From Hymenobacter norwichensis DSM 15439 (lineage in GTDB: Bacteria > Bacteroidota > Bacteroidia > Cytophagales > Hymenobacteraceae): a stretch of DNA of 64,000 bases. Of this stretch, positions 26,271 to 35,023 are shown piece after piece. The notes beneath the pieces are model-generated. The model was given only the letters and a program-made list of their open reading frames with translations, made no database searches and was not told where the DNA came from. How positions within the stretch are numbered: position 1 is the stretch's first letter; the number at the start of each line of letters is the position of its first letter. The stretch covers positions 1 to 64,000 of the forward strand of contig NZ_ATVL01000002.1 of NCBI RefSeq assembly GCF_000420705.1, in the 5' to 3' direction. The translations under genes and the position numbers were made by a program.

Positions 26271-26690
26271 ATGCTACTTACAATGAAATACAAGCTACAG
26301 CCTGTTGAAGTAGATTTTGTTGTTCGTACAACCATATTGTCCTTTCAAGTTAGCGAGCGAGCCTCGTTGCCAATAACAATAGAAGTTGCTATTCCAAATC
26401 ATGAATTTGAAGAGGAAGTAATTAAAAAAGCAGTAATAGATTTTCCTGTTTTTGCAAAATTAGAATATGCTACGGTTAACTTCTGGGAGGCTAATTATGA
26501 CGACTTTGAAGTAGTGGATACTACAAGAGACAACCTGGGTCTTTATTACATAAGTAACTCTTCATGGGACCAAAGCTCGTTCGATCCTTTACAGCGGTTT
26601 AACCTGGCCCACTTTCTACTTGTGGGATATGATAGTTACATAGAGGTGTTAGCGAGCAACAATTTTGAGGTCGGAATTTTCGACAGCTGA
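26271..26690 (+). CDS. Candidate immunity protein of the orphan tip
   Basis: A 139-residue protein (or 135 from the ATG at 26283), AT-rich like the tip before it and starting 17 bp downstream of it. It is mixed alpha/beta (VDFVVRTTILSFQVSERASL, then LYYISNSSWDQSSFDP, RFNLAHFLLVGYDSYIEVLA) with no signal peptide. No named family was recognised. Position directly after an orphan toxin module, matched composition and size all fit a cognate immunity gene. Confidence 0.6.
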   Translation: MLLTMKYKLQPVEVDFVVRTTILSFQVSERASLPITIEVAIPNHEFEEEVIKKAVIDFPVFAKLEYATVNFWEANYDDFEVVDTTRDNLGLYYISNSSWDQSSFDPLQRFNLAHFLLVGYDSYIEVLASNNFEVGIFDS

Positions 26691-26709
26691 TTGCTAGGTT
26701 TGACGTATT

Positions 26710-27070
26710 GCTCACTCGTAACCAGTACGACACGAAAGATAATCTGATCTAGAACCGAGTCTCCAATGAGCACGTATGGCGTTACACCTGGGACGGGGCC
26801 GGGCAGCTGACGAGCGTCACGCGCCCCGACGGCTACGCCGTCACGTTCCGCTATGACGCGCTCGGCCGGCGCGTGAGCAAGCGCTACCGCGGCCGGCTCA
26901 CGCGCTGGGTCTGGGACGGCGACAAGCCCCTGCACGAGTGGAGCGAGCTGGAAGTAGGTCCGGAAGCGGGCAGCGCGGGGCAGCTCCTCACCTGGCTCTT
27001 CGAGGAAGACAGCTTTGCCCCTACGGCCAAGCTCATGGCCCAGGGTAGCTACAGTGTGGTGTGTGACCAC
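26710..27070 (+). pseudogene. Duplicated Rhs core fragment
   Basis: Bases about 26767-27070 are roughly 95% identical to rhs 24127-24425 (VWRYTWDGAGQLTSVTRPDG, YAVTFRYDALGRRVSKRYRG and so on), with a few silent changes. The beginning (26725-26766) is more diverged and contains a TAG. The copy stops exactly where an IS-like end (TGAGGTGGTC) begins. It is a leftover of tip-cassette acquisition by recombination in the core, truncated by IS insertion. Confidence 0.85.
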
Positions 27071-27105
27071 TGAGGTGGTCCAGTAGAGACGAACAGAAGC
27101 AGGAC
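27071..27105 (+). mobile_element. IS terminal sequence (IS3-like end), copy 1
   Basis: TGAGGTGGTCCAGTAGAGAC followed by GAACAGAAG lies directly at the broken end of the Rhs fragment. The same pattern, TGAGGTGGTCTAGTTACGCT then GGACAGAATAA, recurs at 38171. The 'TGA-ggTGgtCyagt...GgACA' layout recalls IS3-family ends. No transposase follows, so this is a solo end. Confidence 0.45.
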
Positions 27106-27299
27106 GTAAGGCAGTCCAAAATTCCATAACTTCTAAGCCCTATAGCCTTACGCTCCCAATTGCATGAAAATGCCTTACAAATCGGGGCTAAGCAGTCGGG
27201 CCAGGAAGAAAACTAGGTTTAGCTTTCTGGCCTTCGCTTTCTGACCCTGTGCCGCAGCTCTCCTGAGCCCCACTTGACGGACTACTGATCCGTGAGCAT

Positions 27300-27545
27300 G
27301 GCCAAGAACGTGGATACCCTTACTGCCGGCGGATTGGCCAAGCTGGTGAACCCGCCGGGCCAGGTTGGCCGGCAAGCCCAGTGGCTGCCAGGCGGGCCAG
27401 GTGTTGCAGCATCTGCCGGGAAGTGGAGGCTGCCGGGGCTTGCCGGAACCACGCCCACCAGGTCAGGGCGCTGCCCTGCCGGCGGGTGAGCAGGCTCTCC
27501 AACGTCTCGCGGCTTACCGGGATCGGCAAGTTTGCAACGAGCTAT
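27300..27545 (-). pseudogene. tnpA: Tn3-family transposase remnant (DUF4158-side fragment)
   Basis: The minus strand encodes PVSRETLESLLTRRQGSALT, WWAWFRQAPAASTSRQMLQH, LARL, then after a frameshift LGLPANLARRVHQ. This lines up with the Tn3 TnpA segment 'RR.LD.LL.RR......WLAWLRQ.P..P..R.MLEH..RL.....L.LP.......VHQ.RL'. About 80 codons survive; both ends are lost and the frame is broken. It shows that a Tn3-type element once stood here. The alignment is by eye against remembered Tn3 sequences. Confidence 0.55.
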
Positions 27546-27813
27546 AGCAAGCTAAGAAGGCCGTGTAAACGACTTGTTACATGGGTCAGCAGCTATGGCT
27601 AACGAGAGCGGCAATAGACACAACCAGTTTATTACCTTCGAGTTGGGATCAGTGTGGTGTACGGACTTGTCAGAGCTGTCTTCGACGCAGGAGCACCTGC
27701 AAACAGGTGGACGCCGCCTGCCTCGGCATCCGTCAAGTACAGGGCCAGGCCCGCGGCCTCTTCTTGGAACCAGGGATGGCGGGTAAGCTACCGCAAACCG
27801 GAGGGGGCACCTT

Positions 27814-28227
27814 CTATTCGCCCGGCGGCAGCTGCAGCTGGAAATGGAGTTGCAGCAGCGTTTCAATCTTCTCGCGGGTGAGAGGCTTGCTCACCAGGCC
27901 GGCGATGGGCAGCTCATTGAGGCGGGATAAATCGCGCGCGTCCATGGAGGTGGTGAGCATGACGATGACGGTGGCCTGCTGCTGGGCCTGGGACAGGCGC
28001 TGGTAGGCGTCCAGGAATTCGATGCCCCCCATGCCGGGCATGTTCACGTCGAGCAGCAGCAGGGTGGGTTCATAGGGTGGGTCCTGGGTGAGTAACTTGA
28101 GGGCCTCTTCGCCGGTGTAAGCCGTACGGACGTGGTCCGTGACGTTGAGCTTTTTGAAGAGCAACTCGTTGAGGAAATTGGTGGTGTCGTCGTCGTCGAC
28201 GAGCAGGATGTGGGGAAGCTTTACCAT
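27814..28227 (-). CDS. Single-domain response regulator (receiver)
   Basis: A 137-residue CheY-like receiver: acidic pocket VDDDD at residues 9-13, phospho-acceptor Asp in LLLLDVNMPGMGG (about residue 59), Thr in VMLTTS, Lys in VSKPL. There is no output domain. Its start overlaps the last base of the kinase gene stop at 28227, so the two are translationally coupled, and the kinase is its obvious phosphodonor. It probably acts through protein contacts or as a phosphate shuttle, as is common for stand-alone receivers in Bacteroidota. Confidence 0.93.
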   Translation of the reverse strand: MVKLPHILLVDDDDTTNFLNELLFKKLNVTDHVRTAYTGEEALKLLTQDPPYEPTLLLLDVNMPGMGGIEFLDAYQRLSQAQQQATVIVMLTTSMDARDLSRLNELPIAGLVSKPLTREKIETLLQLHFQLQLPPGE

Positions 28228-31187
28228 TATAAGTGGCTATATGGGGCCAAGGGTAGGATTACGGTGAACGTGGAACCCACGTCGGGCTGACTCTGCACGG
28301 TGATGGTGCCGCCGGCATTCTCAATCAGGCGCTTGATCATGTAGAGGCCCACGCCCGAACCCTCCACGTGGGTGTGCAGGCGCTTGAACATCTGGAAGAG
28401 CTTGCCCTGCTGCTGCGCATTCAGGCCCAGGCCGTTGTCCTGCACTTCGAGCAGCAGCTGGTGCGGGGCGTAGCGGGTGCGCAGGTGCACCACGGGCAGG
28501 CGGGTGGGGGCGCGGTACTTCACCGCGTTGCTGAGCAGATTGTAGACGATGCTGCGCAGGTCTTTGGCAGCGAAGCGAACGGGGGGGCATTCCGCCACGT
28601 CCAGCAGCAGTTGGGCCTGGGTGCCTTCCAATAGCGGCAGCAAATCCAGGCGCACGTCCTGGATGATGCGGGCCACGTCCACTGCTTCCTGCGGCTGGCC
28701 GGGGTGGTACTGCAGGTGCGACACGTCGGTGAGGTGGCCCACCGTCTGCTGGAAGCGGGTGATGGCCCCGCGCATGCGGGTCATCAATTGGGGCACCAGT
28801 GGCTCCTGGTCATCGGGAGGCAGGTACTCGCTCAGCACGTCGAGCAGGCCCTCGATATTGGCAATCGGGGCCTTCAAATCGTGCGAGGCCGTGTACACGA
28901 AAGTGTCGAGGTCGGCGTTGGTGCGCAGCAGGCGCGTGTTGCTCTCGCTGAGCTCCTCGTTGGTGGCCGTCAGTTCTTCGTTGAGGGCCGCCAACTCTTC
29001 GTTGAGCTCCTGCACCTGTTGGCGGGCCAGCACTTGCTCGGTCACTTCCGTACCCATGGCCAGTAGGCCGCTGGGGTGCCCCTGCTCGTCGAAAAGAGGC
29101 TGAAAGACAAAGTTGACGAAGCCTTGCACGGGCTGACCGGTGTGGGCCCGGGGCAGCTGCACGGGCGCCTCGGTCACGAAAAAGGGTTGGCCGGTGTACA
29201 GCACCTGGGCCAGCAGCTGCTCAAAGCCCTGGCCGGCCGTTTCCGGCAGGGCCTCGAAGTAGGGCTGGCCCAGGACCTGCGCCGCTGCCCGCCCCCAAAT
29301 GCGCTCCACGGCCGCGTTGGCTAGCTCTATCACCAGGTCGGGCCCGCGCAGCAGGGCAATGGCCACCGGCGCCTGCGCGAAGAGGCGCTGCAGCTCGGCC
29401 CGCTGGGCTTCCACGGCCTGGCTGGCGTGCACGCGCTCGGTCACGTCGAAACCGAAGAGGGAAACGCCCACAATGCGCCCCTCTTCCCGGTAGGCCTGGT
29501 AGGTGAAATCGAAGTAGCGCCGCAGCGGGGGCTGGCCGGGGCCTTGCGGCACGGATAGGGGCACCTCGCGCTGGAACTGCGTCTGGCCGCCCTCGTACAC
29601 GCCATCGAAGAGCGTGACCAGGGCCGCGTTGGCGGGCTGCACCTGGGCCAGGGTCTGGCCCCGCAGTTTCTGGCCGGGAAACAGCGCCTGATAGGCTGGA
29701 TTGAGGTATACGACGCGGTGGTCGGGCTCGCGCAGCAGGCACACGGCAGCCGGGGCCTGCTCGAAGAGCTGGTACGCATTTTCGCGCTCCTGGGCCTGGC
29801 GCTGGGTGACGGCCCGCATGGCGGCTTGCAGGGTTTCGGCCTGCTTGCGGGTCTGCACCCGCTCGGTTACGTCCAGGGCAAATACCAGCAAGCCTTCCGT
29901 CTGCTGCTGCGAGTCGCGCAGGGGCTGGTAGGTGAAATCCAGGTAGCGCGGCGCGGGCTGGCCGGTGGCCGGGTCCTGGATCATGAGCAGGACTTCGGTG
30001 CCGAAAAAGGGTTCGCCGCTGGTGTATACGTGGTCGAGCAGGCCCATGACGCCTTGCTCCACCAATTCCGGGAAAATCTCAGCCACCGTGTGGCCCAGCA
30101 CGGTGCGGTCGGCCGAGATAGTGTGGTACGCCGCGTTGAAGTAGGCGTAGCGGTGCTCTGGGCCGCGTAGCGTGGCAATGGCGGCCGGCATCTGGCCCAG
30201 TATCTGCCCGAGCCGCGCCTGCTGCTGCTGGGCCTGCTCGCGTTGCCGCTCAGCCTCGAAGAGGGCCGCTTTGGCTTCGGCCGAGCGGGCGGTGACCCGC
30301 AGTTCCAACTCCTGGTTTAGTTGTTCCAGCTTCCGACGGGTGTGCCCCTGCGCGGTCACGTCCACGGCAAAGTTGAGAATTTCTGTAACCTGGCCCGCCG
30401 CATTGCGGATGGGCTGGAACGAGGTATTGTAGTAGCGCTGCTCCAATTGCCCGGTCCCGGTGAAATCGGCCCGGGCTTCGGCTTCCTGCTGGTAGGCCGG
30501 CTCCCCGGTCTGATAGACCCGGTCGAGCAGCTCGAAAAAGCCCTGGCCGGCCAGTTCGGGCAGGGCTTCAAGAAAGGGTCGCCCGAGCAGCGTCCGGCCG
30601 GGAAACAGCTGGGCGTAGCCGGGGTTGACGAAGGAAAAAACGTGGTCGGGGCCGGTGAGCAGGTTGACGTTGGCCGGCATCTGCGTCAAGGCCGCGTGCA
30701 GGCGCTGGCGCTCGGTTTCGGCCGCGCGACGGGCGGCCTGCTCGCGGGCCTGGCTTTCGCGCAGGGCGTGCTCGGCGGCCGGGCGGGGCCACGCGTGGGT
30801 GTCGAGGAAGTTGACGACGAGCAGGTCCTCGTAGCGCTGGGCCGCGAGCAGGAAATAACCGTCGAGGCCATCGGCCTGGTAATAGGTCTGGTTGCGCTGC
30901 GGTTCGCCGGTCTGGAACGCCTGGCAGCACTGGTCGAATACGCCGTCGGCCTGAGCCGTGGGGAACAGCGTAAGCAGCGAGGCGACAGGGCACTCGGGCT
31001 GCTGGAGCAGACGCTGGCCAGCCGGGTTGAGGTGCACCCAGGCAAAGTCCCGGATGAGGGCTGTCTCCGCCGCATAGAGGGGCCGCAGGACGGCAATGGC
31101 CGTCAGGGACATGGTGAGTAGCGTGTGCAGCAGCCCGGTAGGGTGGGCTACATCGGCCGGCAGCGCCGGCGCAGAAGGAGTAGGCAT
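28227..31187 (-). CDS. Multi-PAS sensor histidine kinase
   Basis: A 986-residue kinase; the ATG at 31187 (MPTPSAPALPADVAH) is preferred to an in-frame start at 31214. Five PAS domains follow one another (around 20-130, 165-300, 330-450, 465-580, 600-720), each with the paralogous pattern 'P.....L.GP.h.....N.ay......g..vlG....e..PE...qg....ld.Vy.tGep'. Next come a short coiled coil (VQELNEELAALNEELTATNE), HisKA with phospho-His in YTASHDLKAPIANIEGLLD, and a HATPase (NLLSNAVKYR, DNGLGLN, GSGVGLYMIKRLIENAGG). No transmembrane segment is present, so it is a cytoplasmic sensor, perhaps of redox or light. It forms an operon with the receiver and probably the GAF gene. Confidence 0.93.
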   Translation of the reverse strand: MPTPSAPALPADVAHPTGLLHTLLTMSLTAIAVLRPLYAAETALIRDFAWVHLNPAGQRLLQQPECPVASLLTLFPTAQADGVFDQCCQAFQTGEPQRNQTYYQADGLDGYFLLAAQRYEDLLVVNFLDTHAWPRPAAEHALRESQAREQAARRAAETERQRLHAALTQMPANVNLLTGPDHVFSFVNPGYAQLFPGRTLLGRPFLEALPELAGQGFFELLDRVYQTGEPAYQQEAEARADFTGTGQLEQRYYNTSFQPIRNAAGQVTEILNFAVDVTAQGHTRRKLEQLNQELELRVTARSAEAKAALFEAERQREQAQQQQARLGQILGQMPAAIATLRGPEHRYAYFNAAYHTISADRTVLGHTVAEIFPELVEQGVMGLLDHVYTSGEPFFGTEVLLMIQDPATGQPAPRYLDFTYQPLRDSQQQTEGLLVFALDVTERVQTRKQAETLQAAMRAVTQRQAQERENAYQLFEQAPAAVCLLREPDHRVVYLNPAYQALFPGQKLRGQTLAQVQPANAALVTLFDGVYEGGQTQFQREVPLSVPQGPGQPPLRRYFDFTYQAYREEGRIVGVSLFGFDVTERVHASQAVEAQRAELQRLFAQAPVAIALLRGPDLVIELANAAVERIWGRAAAQVLGQPYFEALPETAGQGFEQLLAQVLYTGQPFFVTEAPVQLPRAHTGQPVQGFVNFVFQPLFDEQGHPSGLLAMGTEVTEQVLARQQVQELNEELAALNEELTATNEELSESNTRLLRTNADLDTFVYTASHDLKAPIANIEGLLDVLSEYLPPDDQEPLVPQLMTRMRGAITRFQQTVGHLTDVSHLQYHPGQPQEAVDVARIIQDVRLDLLPLLEGTQAQLLLDVAECPPVRFAAKDLRSIVYNLLSNAVKYRAPTRLPVVHLRTRYAPHQLLLEVQDNGLGLNAQQQGKLFQMFKRLHTHVEGSGVGLYMIKRLIENAGGTITVQSQPDVGSTFTVILPLAPYSHL

Positions 31188-31342
31188 AAAAAAGTCCGCT
31201 TCGTGCCGAAGCACCCGTCGCCGCTACCGCAGCTAGTTATCGTGGAACGAAAAGAAAAGTAGGCTTCTACCGGACAAACATATTGGTCAGGCATCTAGCA
31301 AGGAGACTACCCGCCAAACAGTTAGCCCCCGGCCGGCCGGAA

Positions 31343-32062
31343 TCAGGAACCAAGAGGCGGGCGCACCGGGCTGCTCGCCGGTGGTAGTGGCGGCAACTTT
31401 GCGGTGACGGTTTCCCTCAAATTCAGTAGGCGTCGCTGCACTACGTGCAGGGTGGCGTCGGCATGCTGGGCCCGCAGGCGGGGAAGTAGGGCCTGCAACA
31501 GGTGGATGTCCTCGATGGCTAACTGCTGCACGGCTGGCCAGCGGTTCGCGTCCCCCTGCTCGGCCCTATACTGCCACCACGTCGCGATGGCCTGGCTCGC
31601 GACGGCGGCCAACTCATTCAGCACACCTTCTTCCTGGGCGGTAAAGGCGCGCGACTGGTGGTCACTCAGGCACAGGGCTCCTACCGCGTACTGTTGCTCG
31701 AGCAGCAAGGGCGCCCCCGCGTAAAACTCCATGCGAAATCGCTGGGCCGTTTGCCAGTGCGGGGAAGGGCTGCCTTGACTGATGCCGTTGAGCACCAGGG
31801 TGGCGTGTTGGTGCACGGCCATGGAGCAGAGAGCCGCCTCGCGGGGCAGCACCCGCAGGTCGGGGACGCCCTGCGTAGCCGGAAAATATACCTGGGCACC
31901 GTCGACGAGCGACAGAAAAGCAACCGGCAACCCAAAAAGGTGGGCAGCCAGCGTGGTTAACTCCTGGAAGATGGATTCTTGAAGGGCAGTCGAGATGTGG
32001 TACTTCTGAATAACCAGGAGCCGGGCCCTTTCATTGATCGGCTCCAAATGCGAATAAGACAT
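31343..32062 (-). CDS. GAF-domain protein
   Basis: A 239-residue protein with one GAF domain at about 20-170: FQELTTLAAHLFGLPVAFLS, LVDG..VYFPATQGVP, REAALCSMAVHQ, FYAGAPLLLEQQYAVGALCL and SDHQSRAFTAQE. The C-terminal 70 residues form a helix that could dimerise (EDIHLLQALLPRLRAQHADA). It lies 155 bp upstream of the multi-PAS kinase on the same strand, so it may feed a small-molecule or redox signal into that pathway. It resembles the stand-alone GAF proteins common beside PAS kinases in Hymenobacter. Confidence 0.85.
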   Translation of the reverse strand: MSYSHLEPINERARLLVIQKYHISTALQESIFQELTTLAAHLFGLPVAFLSLVDGAQVYFPATQGVPDLRVLPREAALCSMAVHQHATLVLNGISQGSPSPHWQTAQRFRMEFYAGAPLLLEQQYAVGALCLSDHQSRAFTAQEEGVLNELAAVASQAIATWWQYRAEQGDANRWPAVQQLAIEDIHLLQALLPRLRAQHADATLHVVQRRLLNLRETVTAKLPPLPPASSPVRPPLGS

Positions 32063-32467
32063 CTACAACGGGTGTGGTAACGACACCCGAGTATGTACGC
32101 AAGCCCGACAGTAAAGGATATGCCGGGCAGGGCTGCCCGGCCTTAGTTGTGCTCCAACGAAACGCTGGGTTTGCTCCCCGATGCCTGCAACACCCCCTCC
32201 GTTTAGGGCCGGCTTGTGCTTCACCTGTTCGCCTCTTTGACCGAATTGGAGCGGGCCCTACTTGGGGAGTGTACCCACGCGGGGCCGGCCTCAGGTTGGG
32301 CGTGCGGTCATGTCGGAGGCCGCCGGCGGGGACTATCGGAAGAAGCGAAGCACGTGGCCCTTGTCGCCGAAAGACTCTACCAGGAGTAGCAGTTGGGTAT
32401 CTTTTCCGTTTTCTGAGAGCGCCCCTTCTTGCACAAGGTAGCGGCTCGTGTTTCATTCTGAGGAACG

Positions 32468-32601
32468 TGGCTGTCGCAGAAGTCTGCATACCCCCTGCCG
32501 ATAAGGTGTCCACGCGCCGAACCAGCCCTAAAGGCGGTTAAACAGACCTTCTACACACGCTACGCAGCAAGCCGCCCACTTGTGGCGTTCTGCAACAGTC
32601 A
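32468..32601. repeat. MITE-like element B, copy 2 (134 bp)
   Basis: Ends TGGCTGTCGCAGAA and TTCTGCAACAGTCA are inverted copies with two mismatches, matching the ends of copies at 13707 and 55461. The centre has no frame. Repeat C copy 1 begins directly beside its right end. Confidence 0.7.
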
Positions 32602-32602
32602 C

Positions 32603-32660
32603 GGCACTCTTAATGTCAGGTTTCCCTCTGCTGTCGAGCTTGTATCATTTTACAAACGCA
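32603..32660 (+). repeat. Dispersed repeat C, copy 1 (~58 bp)
   Basis: GGCACTCTTAA, about 20 variable bases, then TGTCGAGCTTGTATCATTT continuing TACAAACG. The same arrangement occurs at 38335-38393 (same strand) and 53017-53074 (opposite strand). The 3' part holds a small dyad, GCTTGTA / TACAAAC, across 6 bases. Confidence 0.65.
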
Positions 32661-32722
32661 CTCTTGCGTTTTGATACGCCAGGTGTGAGTGTGCAACTGT
32701 TGCTGGTTGTACCTTCGGCTAC

Positions 32723-33835
32723 ATGAATGATGCTACTTTTCCGGCATTAGCCGATCAACTCAGCCAGCTTCATACGCAAGCGCAACAGGCAGCTTTGCAA
32801 CAAGTCAACTACTGGCTGACGGCCCGCAACTGGGTGGTGGGCTTCTACTTGGCCGAATATGAACAACACGGCCAGGATCGGTCTACTTATGGAGAACGTC
32901 TGCTGACCGAGCTGGCTAAAGCACTGCGAACTCGGGGTGTTGCGGGACTCTCGCTCACCAATCTGAAGCTCTGTCGGCAGTTTTACCAAACCTACCCGAC
33001 GCTGCTGGCCACCCACGCGGCTACGTTGCAAGCGGCCGGACTCATACTGCCGGCAATTAGTCAGACACTGTCTGACCAATTGCCGGCGACGGCCGGGGTG
33101 CCCAGTATCGCCCTGCCCGTGCTGTTAACTCGGCTCAGTTTCTCGCATTTTATTGAACTACTCACGCTCACCACACCGCTGCAACGGGCATTCTACGAGG
33201 TACAAGCGGTGAAAAATAACTGGTCGGTACGGGAGCTCAAGCGCGCCATCAACTCCGCGCTGTATGAGCGCACGGGCCTCTCCACGGACAAGGCCGCCGT
33301 GCTGGCCGCGCATACGGGCACCCAGCCGCTGCAGGTCGCCGACGTGGTGAAGAATCCCTACGTGCTGGAGTTCCTAGGCCTGGAACAACGGGCGAGCTAC
33401 AGTGAAAATGAGTTGGAGCAGGCCATCATCGACCACTTGCAAGTGTTCCTGCTCGAATTAGGGCGTGGCTTTTGCTTCGAGGCGCGGCAAAAACGCCTCA
33501 CCTTCGACAACGAGCACTATTATGTCGACTTGGTCTTTTATCATCGGTTGCTTAAGTGCCATGTGCTCGTGGACCTCAAACTCGGCGCGTTTTCGCACGC
33601 CGATGCTGGGCAGATGAACGTGTACCTAAACTACTTCCGGGAGCACGAAATGAGCGAAGGCGACAACCCGCCCGTCGGTCTGATCCTGTGTGCCCAGAAA
33701 AACGACACGCTGGTACGGTATGCTACCTCGGGGCTGTCGGAGCAGCTGTTCGTAAGCAAGTATCAAATTAATCTGCCCAGCGAAGCGGAATTACAGCAGT
33801 TGCTGCGCGAGGAACAAGAGCGCTTAGGAGCATAA
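32723..33835 (+). CDS. YhcG-type PD-(D/E)XK nuclease-domain protein (DUF1016)
   Basis: A 370-residue protein matching the YhcG/DUF1016 family. The N-terminal helical domain (1-180) has the family line ARNWVVGFYLAEYEQHGQDR, STYGERLL and GLSLTNLKLCRQFYQTYP. The C-terminal PD-(D/E)XK domain (225-370) has YVLEFLGL, YSENELEQAIIDHLQVFLLE and LG.GF.F, then YYVDLVFYH and VLVDLKLG (the D-x20-(D/E)xK core; here the second acid is Asp in VDLK), and AGQMNVYLNYF. Family members are found in defence islands and restriction-type loci and beside mobile elements; the activity is predicted nuclease. It stands alone, bounded by repeats and a strong hairpin. Confidence 0.9.
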   Translation: MNDATFPALADQLSQLHTQAQQAALQQVNYWLTARNWVVGFYLAEYEQHGQDRSTYGERLLTELAKALRTRGVAGLSLTNLKLCRQFYQTYPTLLATHAATLQAAGLILPAISQTLSDQLPATAGVPSIALPVLLTRLSFSHFIELLTLTTPLQRAFYEVQAVKNNWSVRELKRAINSALYERTGLSTDKAAVLAAHTGTQPLQVADVVKNPYVLEFLGLEQRASYSENELEQAIIDHLQVFLLELGRGFCFEARQKRLTFDNEHYYVDLVFYHRLLKCHVLVDLKLGAFSHADAGQMNVYLNYFREHEMSEGDNPPVGLILCAQKNDTLVRYATSGLSEQLFVSKYQINLPSEAELQQLLREEQERLGA

Positions 33836-33879
33836 GGAGATGGCCTAGCAATAAAGGGGAGAGTAAGTAGAATAGGATT

Positions 33880-33913
33880 TCACAGGGGTTAAACGAGTGT
33901 TTAACCCCTGTGA
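33880..33913. terminator. Perfect hairpin downstream of the YhcG-type gene
   Basis: TCACAGGGGTTAAAC (33880-33894), loop GAGT, then its exact reverse complement (33899-33913). A 15-bp perfect stem 45 bp after the stop codon suits transcription termination, although no T-run follows, as is often the case in Bacteroidota. Confidence 0.65.
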
Positions 33914-34144
33914 CAGAGGCGTATCAGATGAACGGTATGCTGTTCTGGTACCCGCGAAAAGTTCGTCCCCAGGGCCATGGCTGATGTCCCCTCCAGCATG
34001 CTGGCTTCAGGGAAGTGCTCGGCACCGTTCAGGCGGGGGCTACTGGACTAGTACCTCATTTACGCTACAAACTTCCGCAATCCGGCTACAAGCTGCCCGC
34101 CGTAGAGCCAGACCTTTGGCCTGTTCTCTAACGCCTTTTTCATC
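33914..34144. other. Intergenic region upstream of the SDR gene
   Basis: Together with the terminator this makes a 309-bp gap. I see no gene in it; it presumably carries the promoter of the SDR-AraC pair. Confidence 0.35.
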
Positions 34145-35017
34145 ATGACTTCTCACGCACACAATGCCGGGGCACTCACTACTAGCCCTACCCCCAAAAT
34201 CTGGTTTATCACGGGCGCTTCTCGTGGTTTTGGCCGAATCTGGACCGAGGCTGCCCTGCAGCGCGGCGACAAAGTAGCCGCTACCGCCCGCCCGCTCGCT
34301 AGCCTCACCGACCTGACCGAGAAATACGGAGCTAACGTGTTGTCGCTGGCCCTGGACGTCACCAACCCCGAACAAGTAAAAACGGCCGTGGTCCAGGCCC
34401 ACACGCACTTCGGGCGGCTGGACATCGTGCTCAACAACGCGGGCTATTTCTTGGTCGGCACCATTGAAGAAGCCAGTCTGGACGACCTCCGGGCCCTCTA
34501 CGAAACCAACGTGTACGGGGCCGTTTCCGTTATCCAAGCGGCCTTACCACTATTGCGGGCGCAAGGCAGCGGCCACCTTCTGGGCACCTCGAGTGGCCTA
34601 GGCCACGTTACCTCGCCAGTCCTGGGGTACTATGCCTCCTCCAAGTGGGCCTTCGAGGCGATTCACGAAAGCCTAGCCGCCGAAGTAGCCTCGTTTGGCA
34701 TCAAGGTCACCATCATTGAGCCAGGGGCCTACGCCACCGAGTTTGGCAGCCCAGAGTCGTTGCGGTTTGCAACGGGCCTGGCGGCGTACGCGGAGTTCAA
34801 AAACCATTTTTTCGCGGGCCTCAGCCGCCTAGAACGAGGCAACCCAGCCGCCACCCCGGCCGCCCTCTTTGCGGTGGTCGACGCCGAGCAGCCGCCCCTG
34901 CGTCTATTCCTGGGTAGCCACAACTTACCCGCGGTGCGCGCGGCCTACGCCGAGCGACTGGCTACCTGGGAAGCTTGGGAAACCGTCGCCAATGCGGCCC
35001 AGGGCGTCGTCAACTAA
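34145..35017 (+). CDS. Short-chain dehydrogenase/reductase (SDR)
   Basis: A 290-residue classical SDR. Rossmann motif ITGASRGFG (TGxxxGxG, about residues 22-30), adenine-ring Asp in LALDVTNPEQ, structural NNAG in IVLNNAGYF, catalytic Ser in LGTSSGLG and YxxxK in YYASSKWAF. The first about 15 residues (MTSHAHNAGALTTSP) are a non-conserved extension. It reduces or oxidises a small carbonyl or alcohol with NAD(P)H; the substrate is not predictable. An AraC-type regulator follows 55 bp after the stop on the same strand and probably controls it. Confidence 0.93.
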   Translation: MTSHAHNAGALTTSPTPKIWFITGASRGFGRIWTEAALQRGDKVAATARPLASLTDLTEKYGANVLSLALDVTNPEQVKTAVVQAHTHFGRLDIVLNNAGYFLVGTIEEASLDDLRALYETNVYGAVSVIQAALPLLRAQGSGHLLGTSSGLGHVTSPVLGYYASSKWAFEAIHESLAAEVASFGIKVTIIEPGAYATEFGSPESLRFATGLAAYAEFKNHFFAGLSRLERGNPAATPAALFAVVDAEQPPLRLFLGSHNLPAVRAAYAERLATWEAWETVANAAQGVVN

Positions 35018-35023
35018 ATTACC

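Larger units (their letters stand above)
27071..27813. other. Region of transposon debris without intact gene
   Basis: About 740 bp holding an IS end (27071), a Tn3 transposase scrap on the minus strand (27300-27545) and about 270 bp (27546-27813) in which I see nothing convincing. This is the junction between the effector island and the signalling operon. Confidence 0.5.
32063..32722. other. Intergenic region with two repeat elements and a possible gene remnant
   Basis: About 660 bp between the divergent GAF and YhcG-type genes. It holds MITE-like copy 2 (32468-32601) and repeat C copy 1 (32603-32660). On the minus strand, 32333-32450 can be read as SRYLVQEGALSENGKDTQLL, LLVESFGDKGHVLRFFR and a stop, which looks like the end of a lost gene cut off by the MITE-like element. 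The rest shows nothing. Confidence 0.45.

Noticed and set aside
28321..31121. Long opposite-strand frames inside the multi-PAS kinase gene
   Set aside because: GC-rich shadows; the kinase frame has complete PAS, HisKA and HATPase motifs.
13707..32601. Target-site duplications for MITE-like copies 1 and 2
   Set aside because: Flanks of these copies (GGTAG/AGGTC and AACG/CGGC) do not match; only the copy at 55461 has a convincing 6-bp duplication.
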